64,000 nt of DNA, from assembly GCA_003999685.1 (NCBI GenBank), contig CP021222.1, positions 310,001 through 374,000 on the forward strand, in the 5' to 3' direction. Source of the DNA: Taiwanofungus camphoratus. Lineage: Eukaryota; Basidiomycota; Agaricomycetes; Polyporales; Taiwanofungaceae. Each line of letters starts with the position of its first letter. Within the stretch, counting starts at the first letter, position 1. A program made the position numbers and the translations under genes. The notes under the pieces are model-generated. The model had not been told where the DNA came from, ran no database searches, and worked only from the letters and a program-made list of their open reading frames with translations. Positions 49,501 through 62,634 of this stretch are shown here, piece by piece.

Positions 49501-51457
49501 ATGGACTCACCAAGTCCTTACCACCCGGGTTCTGACAGGGGTTCAGATTCAATCGAAATGACCAACTTGGATGAAGTCGTTGTCACACCGGACCTTCGCC
49601 ACCAAAGTGGCTCCAAACACGCTCCTTACTCTCCAGGACAACATGATTCTGACGAAGAGGATGAAGGCGAGGACGGAGGTAACCGTGCATTATTAGGTTC
49701 TCGTGGGAGAGAGCTTTCGCCAGAAGGTCACACGAGTAGATGGGCTGAAGTGAAGAGCATCGTCATTCAGGTATTATCAGACATCAATTTGCCATGTACG
49801 ATGTACCTTTTGACCTGAACAGTATCGCTTTCTCAGGCATTTCCTACTTTACTTGTCACGACGTGCGGCCTCCTACTTACTGGGGAAATCCTCAGCAATG
49901 TTTCGGTACGTCAGCCACTTATCGTGAATGTATCTCGCGCATTTAGTTTAGTGTATCAGCATTGGAAAGCCATGTCTCGCGTTGACGAGCTCATCATGAT
50001 AATTCCTGTGGTGCTCAATCTCAAAGGCAATCTTGAGATGAATCTCTCTGCGCGATTGAGCACTGCTGCAAACGTCGGGGAGCTTGATACTCCTGATATA
50101 CGACGAGCGATCATCACTGGAAACCTCACACTTCTACAGGTACAAGCTACGGTCGTATCTTTTGTGGCTGCTTGTGTTGCTTTTCTTCTGGGACGCGTGA
50201 TTCCTCGGCCGTCAGGAGATGAAGCTGGACCTTCGGCTCCTGGTAATTCAACAAGCTCAGTTGTTGGAGAAGTCACTGGACAGATGGCCCGTCATTTTAT
50301 TTCTAGGACTGATCTCGTTGCAAGGAGGCCAAGACCTATATTTCCTGGTGGTGTAGCGACCTCTGGACCTGCTGAGTAGGTTCTTCTTTCTCGAAAAGCG
50401 TTGTTCTGTAAATCAAATTCCGGCAGGTTTGTCATGGTCGCATCGGCTGCTATGACTTCTACTTGTATAGCGAGTGCGGTCCTTGGATCGTTTGTGTGCT
50501 TATTGATTGTATTATGTCGCCGATTTCGACTTGATCCTGGTTTGTCTCATACTCTTTCCCACCTTAATCAATTAATGTGTTTCTACTCGTGTAGATAATA
50601 TCGCTCCTCCTGTCGCTTCATGTCTCGGAGATCTCGTGACTTTGTCTATCTTGGGTGTTGTATCTGCGTTGCACCTCGCAATAATCGACACGCCACTCCC
50701 TTTTTGTATAGTGGTCCTCCTCATAATCGCTGCTATTGGTTGGACGATAGTGACTCGTCGCAATGGACACGTCAAACATCTGCTCATGGAAGGATGGGCA
50801 CCTCTGTTCGCCGCGATGGTCATCAGCAGTGGGACAGGCTTAGTCCTGGACGCATTTGTTAGTCGGTATGAAGGTTATGCCCTTTTGTCTGTCGTCACCA
50901 CTGGTAAGTTTTTTCTACTTATGCCTCGCTACTATCGGTGAACGTTTCACAATTTTCAGGTCTGCCTGGCGGTGTTGGATCCATTTTCGTATCTCGTCTC
51001 TCTACATATTTGCACGCAGCGGCAATGCCGGTTCTTACCTCCAATGACGACTTCAGCCACGCGAAGTCACAACCTAAACCTTGGTCGGTCGCGATGACCT
51101 TACTACTAATTGCATTACCGATCGAAGTCTCATTTCTTGCCGTTGTCCATGGATTTGGCTGGCTTCGTCTTGACTTCGCCTTCATGGTGCTTCAAGTCCT
51201 CTTTTTTTGCATGACTGTACGTTGAATCAGTCTCTGCCCTGAAGATGATGTTGAGTTTCGCGATATCGTAGGTCGTGTTCTCGCTCTTCCTTGCTCAAAT
51301 AGTGACACATTTCCTGTGGAAGAGAAGTTTAGATCCAGACATGTATGCCTTGCCTCTTCATTCCGCTCTCGTGGACCTAGTCGGGCAGCTTTTACTTGTC
51401 GCATGCTATGAGTTCGCGTCATTGATTGGTTCACAAGTACGTAGGAAAGGGAGCTAG
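49501..51457 (+). CDS. SLC41-type (MgtE-like) Mg2+ transporter
   Basis: Exons 49501-49770, 49837-49905, 49960-50375, 50427-50539, 50595-50903, 50960-51216 and 51272-51457 join in frame to 539 residues. A Ser/Asp-rich cytoplasmic N-terminus precedes two MgtE-like membrane repeats. Signatures: LNLKGNLEMNLSARLSTAAN and DNIAPPVASCLGDLVTLSIL, the paired pore motifs of SLC41. About ten to eleven hydrophobic helices are visible. Human SLC41 proteins carry Mg2+ or exchange it for Na+. Fungal members are common and poorly studied; plasma or organelle membrane placement is inference. There are no CBS or MgtE N-domains, as usual for eukaryotic members. Confidence 0.88.
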
Positions 51458-51997
51458 GCGAACTATGCGAAGACTCTTTGCGAGTCCCAAGTCCTGCACT
51501 CGTAGCGCTTCACAATGGACTCTCGTATATAGGGCTCAGCGTAGTGGATCACTGCAGCCGTATGTGTGCTAAACTAAACCAGCTAATTCTCTCATGCACT
51601 CAGCGAGAACCGTTGACTCATGGATGACCGTGATTTGACCGCCTGTGCTAGTTTGTGAACAGCGAGGACGGTCGTCCCATATACCTTTCGTGGGCCTAAC
51701 TAGGCCTTGTGGTGCGTCGGCGTTCCTTCCGTTGTACTTATTGGCATCTCCTCCCCGACATACGAAGAACGGGATGGAAAGCATGGAGCAGATGTTGTCA
51801 ACATGCCGGCGTGAAGGAACCGGCGAATCTGAAATATTTTGGGGATGAAAGAATCTTGGGAAGAGCCGCGATGGAAAGCGGATGCGCGGTGATAGCAGTG
51901 CCAAATGTGGAAGATAGCTGAGATGCGGTATTCTCCAGATTGCAGGATCAGCATCCCCGTAGTGCATTCCCAGTGACGCTAAACATAGAGCTGTGGT
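51458..51997. other. Convergent 3' region
   Basis: The 540 bases between the stops of the Mg2+ transporter and the deacetylase. Short frames on the minus strand have no family resemblance. Likely UTRs and terminators. Confidence 0.5.
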
Positions 51998-53972
51998 TCA
52001 TATAACGTCGAGGTCCATCGGAGCTTGGTCTATGTCCTTGTCCACAGTTGAGTCGGCCTCTGCCTTGGGAGCGTAAGTTTCCACATCCTTCTCTTGCGTT
52101 CTCGCACGCCCGCGAGAGCGACCCTTCCCTCTTCCTCTACTTTTTGCAGACGGGACGGGAGTCGTCTCGTTAACAGCATCGCCACCATCCTCCCGAGGCG
52201 TGACTTCTGATGCAGTGACTTTGGCTCTTCCCCTTCCGCGGCCTCTCCTACCTGTTGTCCTTGTCTTTCGGGCCGCGGTGGGCGGTGTCTTGTTACGAGA
52301 TGTTGAATGTGACAGAGGGCCATCCTCTTCACCGTCATTGTCTTGGTCTCCATCGAAAAACTCATTCCTTTTGATTGATCTGTCTTCTCTTTTCTCTCCA
52401 GCATCAGCTGTACCCTTCTCATCCTCCTTCTCTTCTCGTGTTCGTGCTTCATCCTCAAGCCAACCTGCAAGGTCAGGTGGGATCTCCTGCAAGGCAACAC
52501 TGGGGGCTCCTTGAAGATAACGGAGCTTGTCTCGGATGCTGATAGTTATTCGCTGCAGAGATGCAGCAGAGTTCTGATTGTCTACTTTACCCGTAAGTGG
52601 TGGGTGGAGCTTCCATTGGGAATCTCGAAAGAACGAATCATATACCGTGACGGGAAGTTCGTCAGGAACGGCAGCGCCAACGAGGACGGAGGTTTCGTAA
52701 GTCCAACACCGGCTGACGTTCTTGATGGTGTATCCGCCGCCACCGACCACCAATAAAGGAACGTTGAACGTTCGAACGAAGTTCACACATTCCCCATGAG
52801 CCGCTATGGAAAGGTTGAAGGCACCTAATCTGTCGCAACCCAGGGAGTCTGCCCCACATTGCAAGACGATGGCGGTCGGTCGGAAAGCAGTAACGGTGTC
52901 ATCGATGACGGTTTTGAAAATTGTGAGATACATATCATCATCGACTCCGTCTTGTAGCGGTACGTTGAGACAAAAATGCTTCCCGAGCCCTGCACCGTTG
53001 TCATCTAATTTTCCTGTTCCCGGGAAGAAATCTCCAGTATATTTGTGGAAAGACACCGTCATAACGCGGTTAGTATGATAAAAGGCGAATTCCACACCGT
53101 CTCCATGGTGGATGTCGATATCGATGTAGAGGACCCGAGGGTGATATCTATATAAATCTTGCTCAATTTGCTGTGTGGCACAGGAGATGCTTACCGAGCT
53201 CACCTCAGGAGTTCAAGGATCGCAAGGACTATATCATTTACGTAGCAAAACCCGCTTGCTTCAGCCTTTTTGGCATGATGAAGACCCCCAGACCAATTTA
53301 TGGCGATATCAGTCGTACCAGCACAAAGTTTTCTTGCCGCGGCCAGGGAACCTCCTGCATACATCCGACAGAATTCGTACATATCTGAAAATATAGGACA
53401 GTCTTCAACACAATTGAACGTGTCAATAAGATGTTTCATGTCTGCCTGGTTTTGGGGAGTGACTCTGAATAAAAAAGTAGTCAAGATGCCATCTCAATAA
53501 TTAAGTTTGAAACCAGGGAACTTGGGACGGTATGAAGACTGACCTAGACAAAAATTCGATGTAATCATGATCGTGATATGCTTCAAGCTCTGCCTGTGTG
53601 GCAGGACGAGGGTTATATATGTGGTGAATCTGCTTGTCGAGACCATATCCCATCACAAGGGTGTTTGTCAAAGTGAGCCGGTGTGGCTTCATTGGATGGT
53701 GCTCCTGAGGTTCTATTCTGTGAAGCGCCAAATAAAGCAAAAGAACAGTGAATACATACGCCGTAGTGTTGTGCCCCAACACCTTTAGGAAAATAATATG
53801 ACACTATAGGACGAGAATGAGGCTTCCTTTGACCATTAGAAGCTAACGTCGATATAAGCCAAACAACTCTCACGTTTACACGTTCGGTTATGGGTTCCGC
53901 AAATCCATAAGGACCACGGTCATCAAAATAAGGTGAGGACGAAAACGTGGTTGCTTGGGAAGTTCGAACCAT
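51998..53972 (-). CDS. HOS2: Class I histone deacetylase, HOS2/HDAC3 type
   Basis: About 580 residues; the catalytic domain fills the first 390. Motifs: [14 protein letters not shown] joins [33 protein letters not shown] (active-site His pair), [12 protein letters not shown] and [11 protein letters not shown] (zinc ligands), and [10 protein letters not shown] (transition-state Tyr). The fungal RPD3, HOS2 and HOS1 groups share these; EHHPMKPHR and [10 protein letters not shown] favour HOS2/HDAC3, part of the Set3 complex. The C-terminal 200 residues form a charged tail with RGRGRGR, acidic and Ser/Thr stretches, which could bind DNA, RNA or partners. The first intron, near 53880, is less certain than the rest. 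Upstream, the gene is divergent from PER1. Confidence 0.92.
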
Positions 53973-54455
53973 GATCCAGAGCGGACTCAGTACCGGACTG
54001 ACTCTAGCTTTCCTTCTGGGGGTAGCACCGATTTGTCCCGAAAGAAAGGCTGGACGACATGTATCCAGTCAATGGTGAATGTTTCAAACGAAAAAGTGAA
54101 AGCACCCTTCTCTGCACTATGACCGCTGTGCGGAGTAGTAAGCTCTTGGTGGAATTCGGACTCACCAGACGGAAATAAGAAGAATCACCAATGAATTTGT
54201 AATTGCACTATAATATGTGGTATGTATCACTATGAGGACCCTTCTGATGTCGCAGAAAAGACGACAATCTACTAAAGTGACCTTGAAGTTCAGAGGACAA
54301 TGACTTGCCAGCCTGATGGGCAGAAAACAGACGATCTGCCACAGCTGACATAATTGTCTCCATGTATGGAAGTCAGCTGCAGCCTGCTGCAGCACCATTG
54401 AGCGCTTACGCTCGCAAGTCGTGAACTTGAAGACTATTCACACTCGCAAGTCGAC
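53973..54455. other. Divergent promoter region, HOS2 / PER1
   Basis: The 483 bases separate divergent start codons. No ORF or clear motif was seen. Confidence 0.5.
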
Positions 54456-55536
54456 ATGCACTTTCGCTCCTTTGTTATACTGATATTAATTGCATTGACT
54501 CTTGCATCCTCTGGTGACCGCTCTGAGACTTTCAAGAGCTGTGTAGCCACATGTGAATCGCGTGTCTGCGAGGCTCCGAGCTGGTCAAGGTCTCAGTCGT
54601 TTGCGCTACGACTCACACAATGGACATGCACCGACGACTGCAGATACGGCTGCATGCACGCGATTACTGATTACGCACTAAAAAATGGACTGGCGGTGGA
54701 GCAGTATTTTGGAAAATGGCCATTCTGGCGTTTCGCTGGAATGCAGGAGCCTGCATCGGTCGCGTTTTCGCTCATGAATCTCTTCGCTCATGCAAGAGGA
54801 GTCCGTCACATCAGAAGGAGGATCCCTGACGGGCACCCTATGAAGAGCTACTACTTGAGGTTCGCGCTTGTCAGTACGAATGCGTGGCTCTGGTCATCTA
54901 TCTTTCATACTCGAGGTTGGCTCCTCGCCATTTGTTTTAGCTGTCGTCTAATCAATGGCGTATCGAATTGCAGACCTACCATCAACTGAGAAGTTAGACT
55001 ACTTCTCGGCAGCTTTAGCTATCCTCTTTGCCTTATACTACACTGTCGTTCGCTCGTTTCACCTATACCCTCCCGAGCGCAATCGCTTATCCGCAACCCA
55101 AAAGTTGTCTTCCCCAAGGTCTGCATTACTCATGGTGTGGACCTGTATGTGTGCTCTCGCGTTTTTGGCCCACATCTCCTACCTCACGCTACAGCCTCGG
55201 TTCGACTACACATATAACATAATTTTCAATCTTGTAATCGGCATCCTGCACAACCTCCTCTGGGTAGTCTATTCCCTTCCATCATCCTTGTCCGTATTGA
55301 GACGATTCCCATTCCGCCCGAAGTCATACCGGCCACGTTATGCCACTAAAGCGGTTTTGTTCGTCTTGCTTACAACCCAGGCCATGGGTTTGGAGCTCTT
55401 CGACTTTCCCCCGTGGGCACGGATAGCCGATGCACATGCATTGTGGCATTTGTCAACTGTGCCCATCGCAATCTTTTGGTACGAATTCCTGATACAAGAC
55501 GCCCAAGACGAAGGATGGAGGGAACAGAAGTCGTGA
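54456..55536 (+). CDS. PER1: PER1/PGAP3 GPI-anchor remodelling protein
   Basis: Exons 54456-54915 and 54974-55536 join in frame to 340 residues. A signal peptide (MHFRSFVILILIALTLASSG) precedes a cysteine-rich lumenal segment (CVATCESRVCEA, WTCTDDCRYGCMHAIT), then YFGKWPFWRFAGMQEPASVA and NAWLWSSIFHTRD. The end reads MGLELFDFPPWARIADAHAL and LWHLSTVPI. Seven helices match the PER1/CREST family. PER1 removes the sn-2 acyl chain from GPI during remodelling in the ER, and the His and Asp residues in HTRD and DAHALWH are the expected catalytic zone. A single intron, cut in the HTRD motif, is supported by frame and family. Confidence 0.93.
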
Positions 55537-56080
55537 ACATGCTGGAAAGGTATGTCGCAACATCTTAAATTTCTATGCGACGAGCACTCATAATCTGTAC
55601 ACCAAGTATGAATTGTACCGCTTTCTGTAAAGCGCCACTTATAGGCCTCGTACATGACTGGACTCCTTCGCTTATATTTTCGCTTGTAATAAAATCGATC
55701 AATTGTTGCATGGCAAGTGTGCTTTTATGGACCGCCTCAGCGGTGTCATTTTCGTCATAAACGGAGTCTGTCAACAGCAAGTCACAATTCGAAAGTCGTC
55801 GGAGAACCCAAGGTGGATGTGGGGGGAGAGAATGAGGTGAACAGCTTTGCGCAAGAAAATATCATATAGTCCACCATCAGTGCTGTCCGGTCTCCTAGCC
55901 TTCGCATACAGTCCACCAGACAGGTTTCACATGTCTCCGACTCATAAATCACCATTCCTATAGAATAGGAAAGGCGCGAGCCTCGTGCGTGGTACAAAGA
56001 AAAGTTGCACTTCTACGATAGTTGTTATACAATTTTTTTCTGGTGACATCATACCAGAATCTTGCACTGTTCATGACACT
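55537..56080. other. Convergent intergenic region
   Basis: The 544 bases between the PER1 stop and the PRPP synthetase stop. A minus-strand frame at 55565-55780 has no recognised motif. Likely UTR. Confidence 0.5.
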
Positions 56081-57446
56081 TCAATAAACACCGACGCCAT
56101 TCACACCGACGCCTTCGGCCCAGTCGCCGAAAAGTAAGCTGATACTCTCCCCGTTATGCGTCCTGCGGATGCTTTCAGCGATAGTGGGGCTAACGTCCAT
56201 GGTGACCAGTTTTGAACAGCCAAGGGAGTGTTCCTGCTGTGGAATGGTGTTCGTGACCTACACATAAGCCCGTTTCAGTGCATCTGCCACACACAAGCAG
56301 CTTGTATACTGACCACGAGCGACTCTATAGGCAAATCCTGGATTACGCTCATCTTCACGTCTGACAGCAATCCTATGATGGTACGTGGCGAACAACAAAT
56401 GAGGACCAAAAGAAGAAATACGATTAGGACAACCCTGTGCTCACCATGCGAGATCAGAGCATACACCTTCGTGGCCCCCTTCTCCTTCAGCAGCGGCGCC
56501 GCGAGAGCTAGTGTATGACCTGTGTCAATCATGTCATCCACCAGGATTGCGACCTGTTTGAGTGTCAACGACAATATCTACTTCAATAAACCTGCAAGAC
56601 GGCACCTTGTCTCGCACATCGCCGACAAGAACTTCCATTCTCTCCGAAGTGCTATCAGATTTTCTTGTCCGCTCCCTATGAATCAGAGCGAACTCAACCC
56701 CCAATTTGTCCGCAATCGCTGCGACTCTTTCCTCGCCGTGAGTAGTAATATCCTGCGTACGCGAGGGATACTTACCGTTTAGCCCCACCTGCATCAGGGC
56801 TGACTATGATGCTATTCTTCCACCCTTCTATATGTCTCTTAATATACGAAATCATCAAAGGTTCCGAGTATAGGTTGTCTACTGGGAAGTCGAAGAATCC
56901 CTGAATTTGGCTTGCGTGCAGATCCATCGTAATGACATGATCACATCCAGCAACCGCAAGCATGTTTGCGACCAATTTGGCTGTGATAGGTGCACGAGAC
57001 TTGTCTTTCTTGTCCATCCGAGCATAGGGGAAGCAGGGGATGACCGCCGTTATGCGCCGCGCAGAAGCCCCCTTGCAAGCCGATATCAAGATCAGGAGCT
57101 CCATAAGGTTGTCATTGACATCGCTACACCCGGACTGGATAATGAAGACGTCCTCGTCACGGACGGATTCCGAGATTTTGACGTTGATCTCGCCGTTGGA
57201 AAATTTCTTGACGGTACATGGCGTCAAGGGCACATTGAGCCTGGATTAGGTCACTTTGGGTGAATCACCAGTCCTCGGACCGCGTGGCTGCCTCAGGTAA
57301 AGCTGCAGCTCACCGCTCAGCCACTGCCTGGGCGAGCCCGGGGTGACTATTCCCTGCAAACCAAAACCTTGCATGAACGGAAGGAGCAGAAATGGTCTCG
57401 TATGTTACTCACCCGTTAAGATCCTGATGGAGTTTCCGTGAAGCAT
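56081..57446 (-). CDS. PRS: Ribose-phosphate pyrophosphokinase (PRPP synthetase)
   Basis: About 325 residues. The N-terminus [12 protein letters not shown] joins [13 protein letters not shown] and [17 protein letters not shown]. Then [16 protein letters not shown]-type [19 protein letters not shown], the PRPP-binding [22 protein letters not shown], and the flexible loop [13 protein letters not shown] near 56560. The C-terminus is short and unusual ([10 protein letters not shown]). It makes PRPP for purine, pyrimidine, histidine and tryptophan synthesis in the cytosol. The first two exons are small and were placed by frame and family match. Yeast uses several paralogues; which one this is cannot be settled here, so the symbol is generic. 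Confidence 0.93.
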
Positions 57447-57848
57447 ATCCGTCCAAAATAATTACAGCATTCAATGCGGAAGGAATGATAGAGTATGGAA
57501 AAGTGTCAGAAAGAGCGAAAGAAATAGTGTGGATACAATCGGACCTTGGCGACTCCATCGCTCGGAAAACCTTTGATTTATTTGCACAAGCCAAATATGG
57601 AAGGGCCCACGTGTGTACTCCGAGTGGCTGACGTACCGACGCACCGCCCAGTTCTCACAGCCTCAGAGCGTTAAGTACAGGCTGAGAGTTAGGTACGATG
57701 CAGTCTCGAGTCTCAACAACTCAGTTGGCATGTTAAAGTTTGAGTTCCTAGTATAAGCACCAAAGACCATGCCATTACGAGACTATCCGATGAAGTCTGT
57801 CAAAGTACAGGAATGCTGTTTTCCGGGAAGGGAAGCGCACCATCACAA
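57447..57848. other. Intergenic region between PRS and PRO1
   Basis: The 402 bases lie upstream of PRPP synthetase and downstream of glutamate 5-kinase on the same strand. No gene seen. Confidence 0.5.
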
Positions 57849-59867
57849 TCACGGCGGGACGCGAATAGTGATGTTTTCCACCACATACTCAGAATCTGCA
57901 TAACCCAGCAGTTGCGATATGTACGAACTGTTGGTGGAAATATTCGTAAGCCAAGTAATAGTTGATTGGTGAAATGACACACCTCTTGAGACCCTTAACT
58001 CTCTCGATTTGGGCCGAGTTGTAATTCGCAAGACCTCGACCGACCTCTTCTACTTCCCATTCGTCACTTTCATCAGCAGGCTTCTCGACCAGGTCCTGGT
58101 CCTCCGGCAATATTTTTAAGGTGGCTGAGGGCGTCATTTCCTCGTCAACGATCGTCAACGGGGATATATGACTCTCCAGTCCCAAGTCCTGTAGCGTGGA
58201 AATGGACGATGTCACAGAAGCACTCGTGAACAGTATAGGCGTATTCGGTTCCGAAGTTCCCAGCTGGTAGGATGACTGCTGCGCGTAATTCAACTCTGCC
58301 GTGGATGAGGATGACCCTGGCTGGCGCCGGCACACAACTATCCGAACTGCCTGGCCAGATGCAAACGCTCCTCGGACACCAACGACTCCCGCAGGTAATA
58401 GCCGGCCACCGGATTCGCGGCGAGACAGTACATGGTGTGCGCCGCTATCAATGATGACACTCCCAGATGGGTGCAGTGTGTGACTGGTCCACGACTTGAG
58501 ATCACGCATCGGCGTCGGGAAAGGTTTGAAAAGGGTGTGTGGTGGCCTCAGCAAGTCATTGATTAATGGCTGTTCCATAGGCGGTGTTGGAGTGGAATCT
58601 GAATCAGATACCAGGCTGTTCGTAGACGATGGGGTAGGACTTGACCGTCCTGACTGCGTCTCGAGAGGCGTGGAGCTCCCCGACTTCAAAGCGTTGTTGT
58701 ACTCGATGATTTTGAAAACACTCTTGGGGTCCTTGCTGGACGTGATGATAGTGGTCACGCCTGCAGCCATCGCGATTTCTGCTGCAATAATTTTTGTCTC
58801 CATACCGCCCGTGCCCAAATTTGAGCCCATAGTTGTAGTACTGACTAATGCAGGCTTTTGTCAGTGCGTGAACAGAATTTCAAGGATATACAAACTACCT
58901 TGCGACCGGATGGCCGCAATGGAGGAGACAATTTGAATTGGTTTTGCTGATGGGTCTTTTCGGGGATTCGAGGTATACAAGCCATCTACATCTGTCAGTA
59001 GGAAGAGATAATCCGCATGGATCATGGACGACGTGATCGCAGACAACGTATCATTGTCGCCGAATTTTATTTCCTGAACAAACCTTTGGGACACATTTGC
59101 GAAAAAGATATGAACACTACTCACACTGACGGAGACCGTGTCATTCTCGTTAACAATGGGCACCACGCCCATGGATAGAAGCTCTTTAAACGTGTTGACA
59201 GCATTCAGGTAGCGAGTACGCTGCTCGAAATCTTCACCGAATCATCCATTAAGGATGTGACAAAGTACTTACGTCTGATATGTCTCCTCTAGTGAGCAGG
59301 ACTTGTGCAATGGGCTGTCCTAACTGCCCAAACAAATTATCCCATAGCGCAATCAACCGACCTTGACCTATAGCAGCTAACGCCTATGGCCCAACTTCAG
59401 TACATATCCTTCCTCCTGCGAGAACCATAGAAGGAGCAAGTGATTTTTCCGCACGGATCCACATATGCCCATTTATTCATTCAATTCTGGCCTCCCCGCA
59501 ATTGTGTAGATCCCGACAAACCTCCTGCATTCGATATTCAAATACAACTCACCTGCTTGCCTGACAAATTCTTCGGTCGATGAACCATGTCCATGCGCTG
59601 GAGGCCCACGCCGATCGCCCCCGAACTGACCAGGACGACCTTGTGGCCTTGCGCACGGAGATGCACAACGGTCTCAACGACCGCTGCCAGCGTGGAAAGG
59701 AGAGGTTGGTGTGTTGTCTCATCGACGATTGACGAAGTACCTAGGTCCGGTGAGCGAAACTGGGAACAGCGACGGAAGAAGACAGTACACGAACCAAGCT
59801 TGATCACGATCGTATTTGAGGGTGCGTGTCGTGGGCGCGCCATTTGCGATGAGACGATGGTGCCCAC
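57849..59867 (-). CDS. PRO1: Glutamate 5-kinase (first step of proline synthesis)
   Basis: About 480 residues. The opening ([16 protein letters not shown]) joins [15 protein letters not shown] after a 53-base intron, then [51 protein letters not shown] and [16 protein letters not shown]: the amino-acid-kinase core. A fungal-type C-terminal extension follows with PUA-like parts ([14 protein letters not shown], then [16 protein letters not shown]) and a Ser/Thr/Pro-rich linker (about 60 residues near 58560-58690). The enzyme phosphorylates glutamate to gamma-glutamyl phosphate and is usually inhibited by proline. Two in-frame ATGs (59867, 59843) are possible starts. Confidence 0.92.
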
Positions 59868-61967
59868 AGGCCGCCTTGCTCAGGAAATTGGTACGTTTGC
59901 AAATAAAAGAAAAAGTCTGGACCCAGTGGATGTGTGACCGTGGCCTGAGAGGACGGAAAGACAGTAGTGACTCATGATAAAATCTCCGTACATGCCAGGT
60001 ACATAGTCGTTGTGTTGCATGTAAACGCGGTGATTGACTCGACAACCGGTGCGATATGTCCACATTTTTGGGATATCCGGAAACGAAACATCGATACGGA
60101 AGAACTTCTACTTTTCTGCCAACTACAATGGCAGCGGGTATCACCGTAGCCGACTCGGATAACACCCTCCGGTGAAGTGCGCGCAACATCATAGTCATAA
60201 CGAAACCAAGTACAACAGATCTTGGCTGTTGGCAAATACTTTGGAAACGATACAAATTTCCCTAACTCGCGTCTCAACTCCCGAGCATTATTGTGAATCA
60301 ATCTCTGGGAGCCTTCGCAGCTTCTTTCTCACTCATCAGAACTTGCTCAACCTTAGCACCCAGTTTCCGACGATCTTCTAGAGACAGCCCCTGAGACGTC
60401 GAAGAATAACCCAGCTCTGTGAACCCCAAGCCAGTGAGAATCAGCTATTATACCCGCATAAAGCCGGCTTACTCAAGCTGGGATATTGCAAAGGGATCTC
60501 TTCGCTCTTGATAGGAAGTGTAGATAGGTCAAGAGGGAAAGAAGGCCCTATCCAGGCATTGCGAAGCTCATGGTCCCTGTGCGACCATCACTTGTTGGTG
60601 TAATTGTCATCCCTTCAATAAAAGTGAAACATACTTTCTCTACGCATGAGATCATCGCGAATTCTGATTAGCGGGCGGACTACACGGCATCACACATTCT
60701 AGATCGTATCCGAGCACATACCTCCTCACGCGTAAGTGGATGCACCAGAATGCTATGATCATGCCATGAGTACCGGCAACGCTTAGCCTGGCCATGTACT
60801 GTACCTGAGGTCACCTCTGTTCATGCATAGGTACGAATAGACGGATGCAAATGACTCGGACGGACACCAGATCTCGTAGGAGCCTACGTAGAGGTGATTG
60901 ATGCAAGACGTTCAATTCGTCCAAGTATTGGCAAGTTCATCCACGTACCAACAGGGTGCGGACCGATGGGGTCTGTATTGACCCGAAATAGAGGGACTGC
61001 TATGAATGCACCGTCCCTCCTCAGACGCAACACCGCATCCCGAAGTTCAAGAGCAGCTTGGTGTTCATCTGCGTTCCGTTGGTGGAAATAAATATCTGCT
61101 GGGCTGTTGGAGCACTCTTACTACAGTAGAAGGTTCAATAACTCACGAAAATGCCATTCCCTTATGATATTGCAATACGTAAAGCACGAACAGCAAGACA
61201 GAAATGTGGCTTACTTTATCTCAGAATCAACAACGTCCTTTAAATCTGTTGGGGGACTCATGACAGGAATAAATATTCTGCTAGGAAGCTAATCACAGCT
61301 GAATATGAAGGATGCAGGACAACACTGGTATGCTTGTCCCGTGTCAGAAGCGTCTAGAAGTCGAGTCGGTAATCAGCGGTGATGCCAGCATTCGACAAAA
61401 TTGCGTGTTCGAATGGGTCGCCTATGCCCGCAAGTAGTCGGCCGTGCTCTTCCAGTCCAACTCTGCGTAGCGAGATTGGGGACATAAATGCTCTGTGATT
61501 CATATCACTGTCCACTGTCCAATTCCTGTCAGGAGACGACCGGCAAACGCCGGTGTTACAGCGGGCGTTAAAGTCGTCCGAGATTTTCGGAAGCCACATA
61601 CTTTGAATCGCAACTTTGAAGTTTTCCGTAACTACTATGCATATCCTAGTCGCTGATGCAGCTCACGAATACAACGTATAAGATGGTACTGATTGAGCTG
61701 AAAAGCTGAGTAAAGTGTTCCTTCTGTTCGGCTTGTGTCTGAGCCTTGTACTACTCTCCTTGACTTTTGACATCTTCTGAGAGGTATTGATTCACTGGTC
61801 ACGATGAGGCGTGTTGATGCATAATCCGGCTGCGGCTCTCCGAGTATAAGTGTGCAATCCACATTGTAGAGCCAAGATATCTCTGCTCTTACTTGTCCGT
61901 CTTCGCAACACAAATCGTTCTCAAAGACACTGGCTCCCCTAACGTCTGCTATTCCGGATTTCAAATC
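59868..61967. other. 2.1 kb interval without a supportable gene
   Basis: Between glutamate 5-kinase (-) and the MCP1-like pair (+). Many short frames, none resembling a family. Composition and stops look non-coding. Nothing else seen. Confidence 0.45.
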
Positions 61968-62634
61968 GTGGAGTCAACAGCTGAAGAGAATAAACTTTTG
62001 CTTCGTCGGTCTGTCCGTCCCGGGTTGACCAGGTTGTCTCATGGATCTGTGTCTTTCCATCACTACGTCCGCGCTGATCCACTTGACCGCCCCAATTCTG
62101 GCAAATTGGGATGGGTCATCACTGGCCTCGCAAGTCATGGTACGCACTTATGGTATTTTGGAATGGCCTACTAATATACAGTCATTGCACCAGACCTTTG
62201 GTACAAAGTGTTCTCAGACGTCGTTCGACGAGACGTTTCTCGTTATTCACCCGCTAGCCAGCATTGCCAAACGGCTCATCTTACCCAATGCAGCACGTCG
62301 TCTGTCAAGTATTCTCAGTACTGAGATACACTGCCCTATCCACTTCCTTAATCATCGATACAATCCAACCGATCCGTCTCTGCCCATATCCTCGCTAGGC
62401 CCTGCTGAACTGGATTACGAGTATGTCAAGCTCGCTTTGCAGGAATATCCAGGAAGAAGCTGGTTCGGATATGCTGCTCTTACCGCCTGCGTGGCCTGGC
62501 ATGCCGCTGAAGGAATGAGCATCGTCTGGAACACTTGGCTGAGAGGGCTATTTGGACGATCGAATATCAATGCCAAGGCCCGCGCCATTGCAGCCACCCT
62601 CGTCAGTCTGCCGATGATCATAGGTGATTCATAG
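61968..62634 (+). pseudogene. MCP1-like gene, decayed tandem copy
   Basis: Aligns through most of its length with the intact copy at 63140. The start codon position reads GTG instead of ATG (61968). One frame change lies near 62050: LSHGS and ITTSALIHLTAP are in different frames. Short in-frame losses follow QTSF and RRLSS, and the C-terminal 35 residues are missing after LVSLPMIIGDS. The second-exon block (PAELDYEYVKLALQEYP, then RSWFGYAALTACVAWHAAEG) is still open. Either a pseudogene or, less likely, a shortened protein from an internal ATG. It is older than a recent duplicate, since many silent and replacement changes separate the copies. Confidence 0.75.

Noticed and set aside
53945-53990. 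tRNA-like ggttcgaac near the HOS2 start
   Set aside because: It is the beginning of the HOS2 coding sequence (MVRTSQ) and has no tRNA fold.
57889-58830. Treating the long C-terminal exon of glutamate 5-kinase as a separate gene
   Set aside because: It begins with kinase-core residues ([19 protein letters not shown]) that complete the upstream exons in frame.
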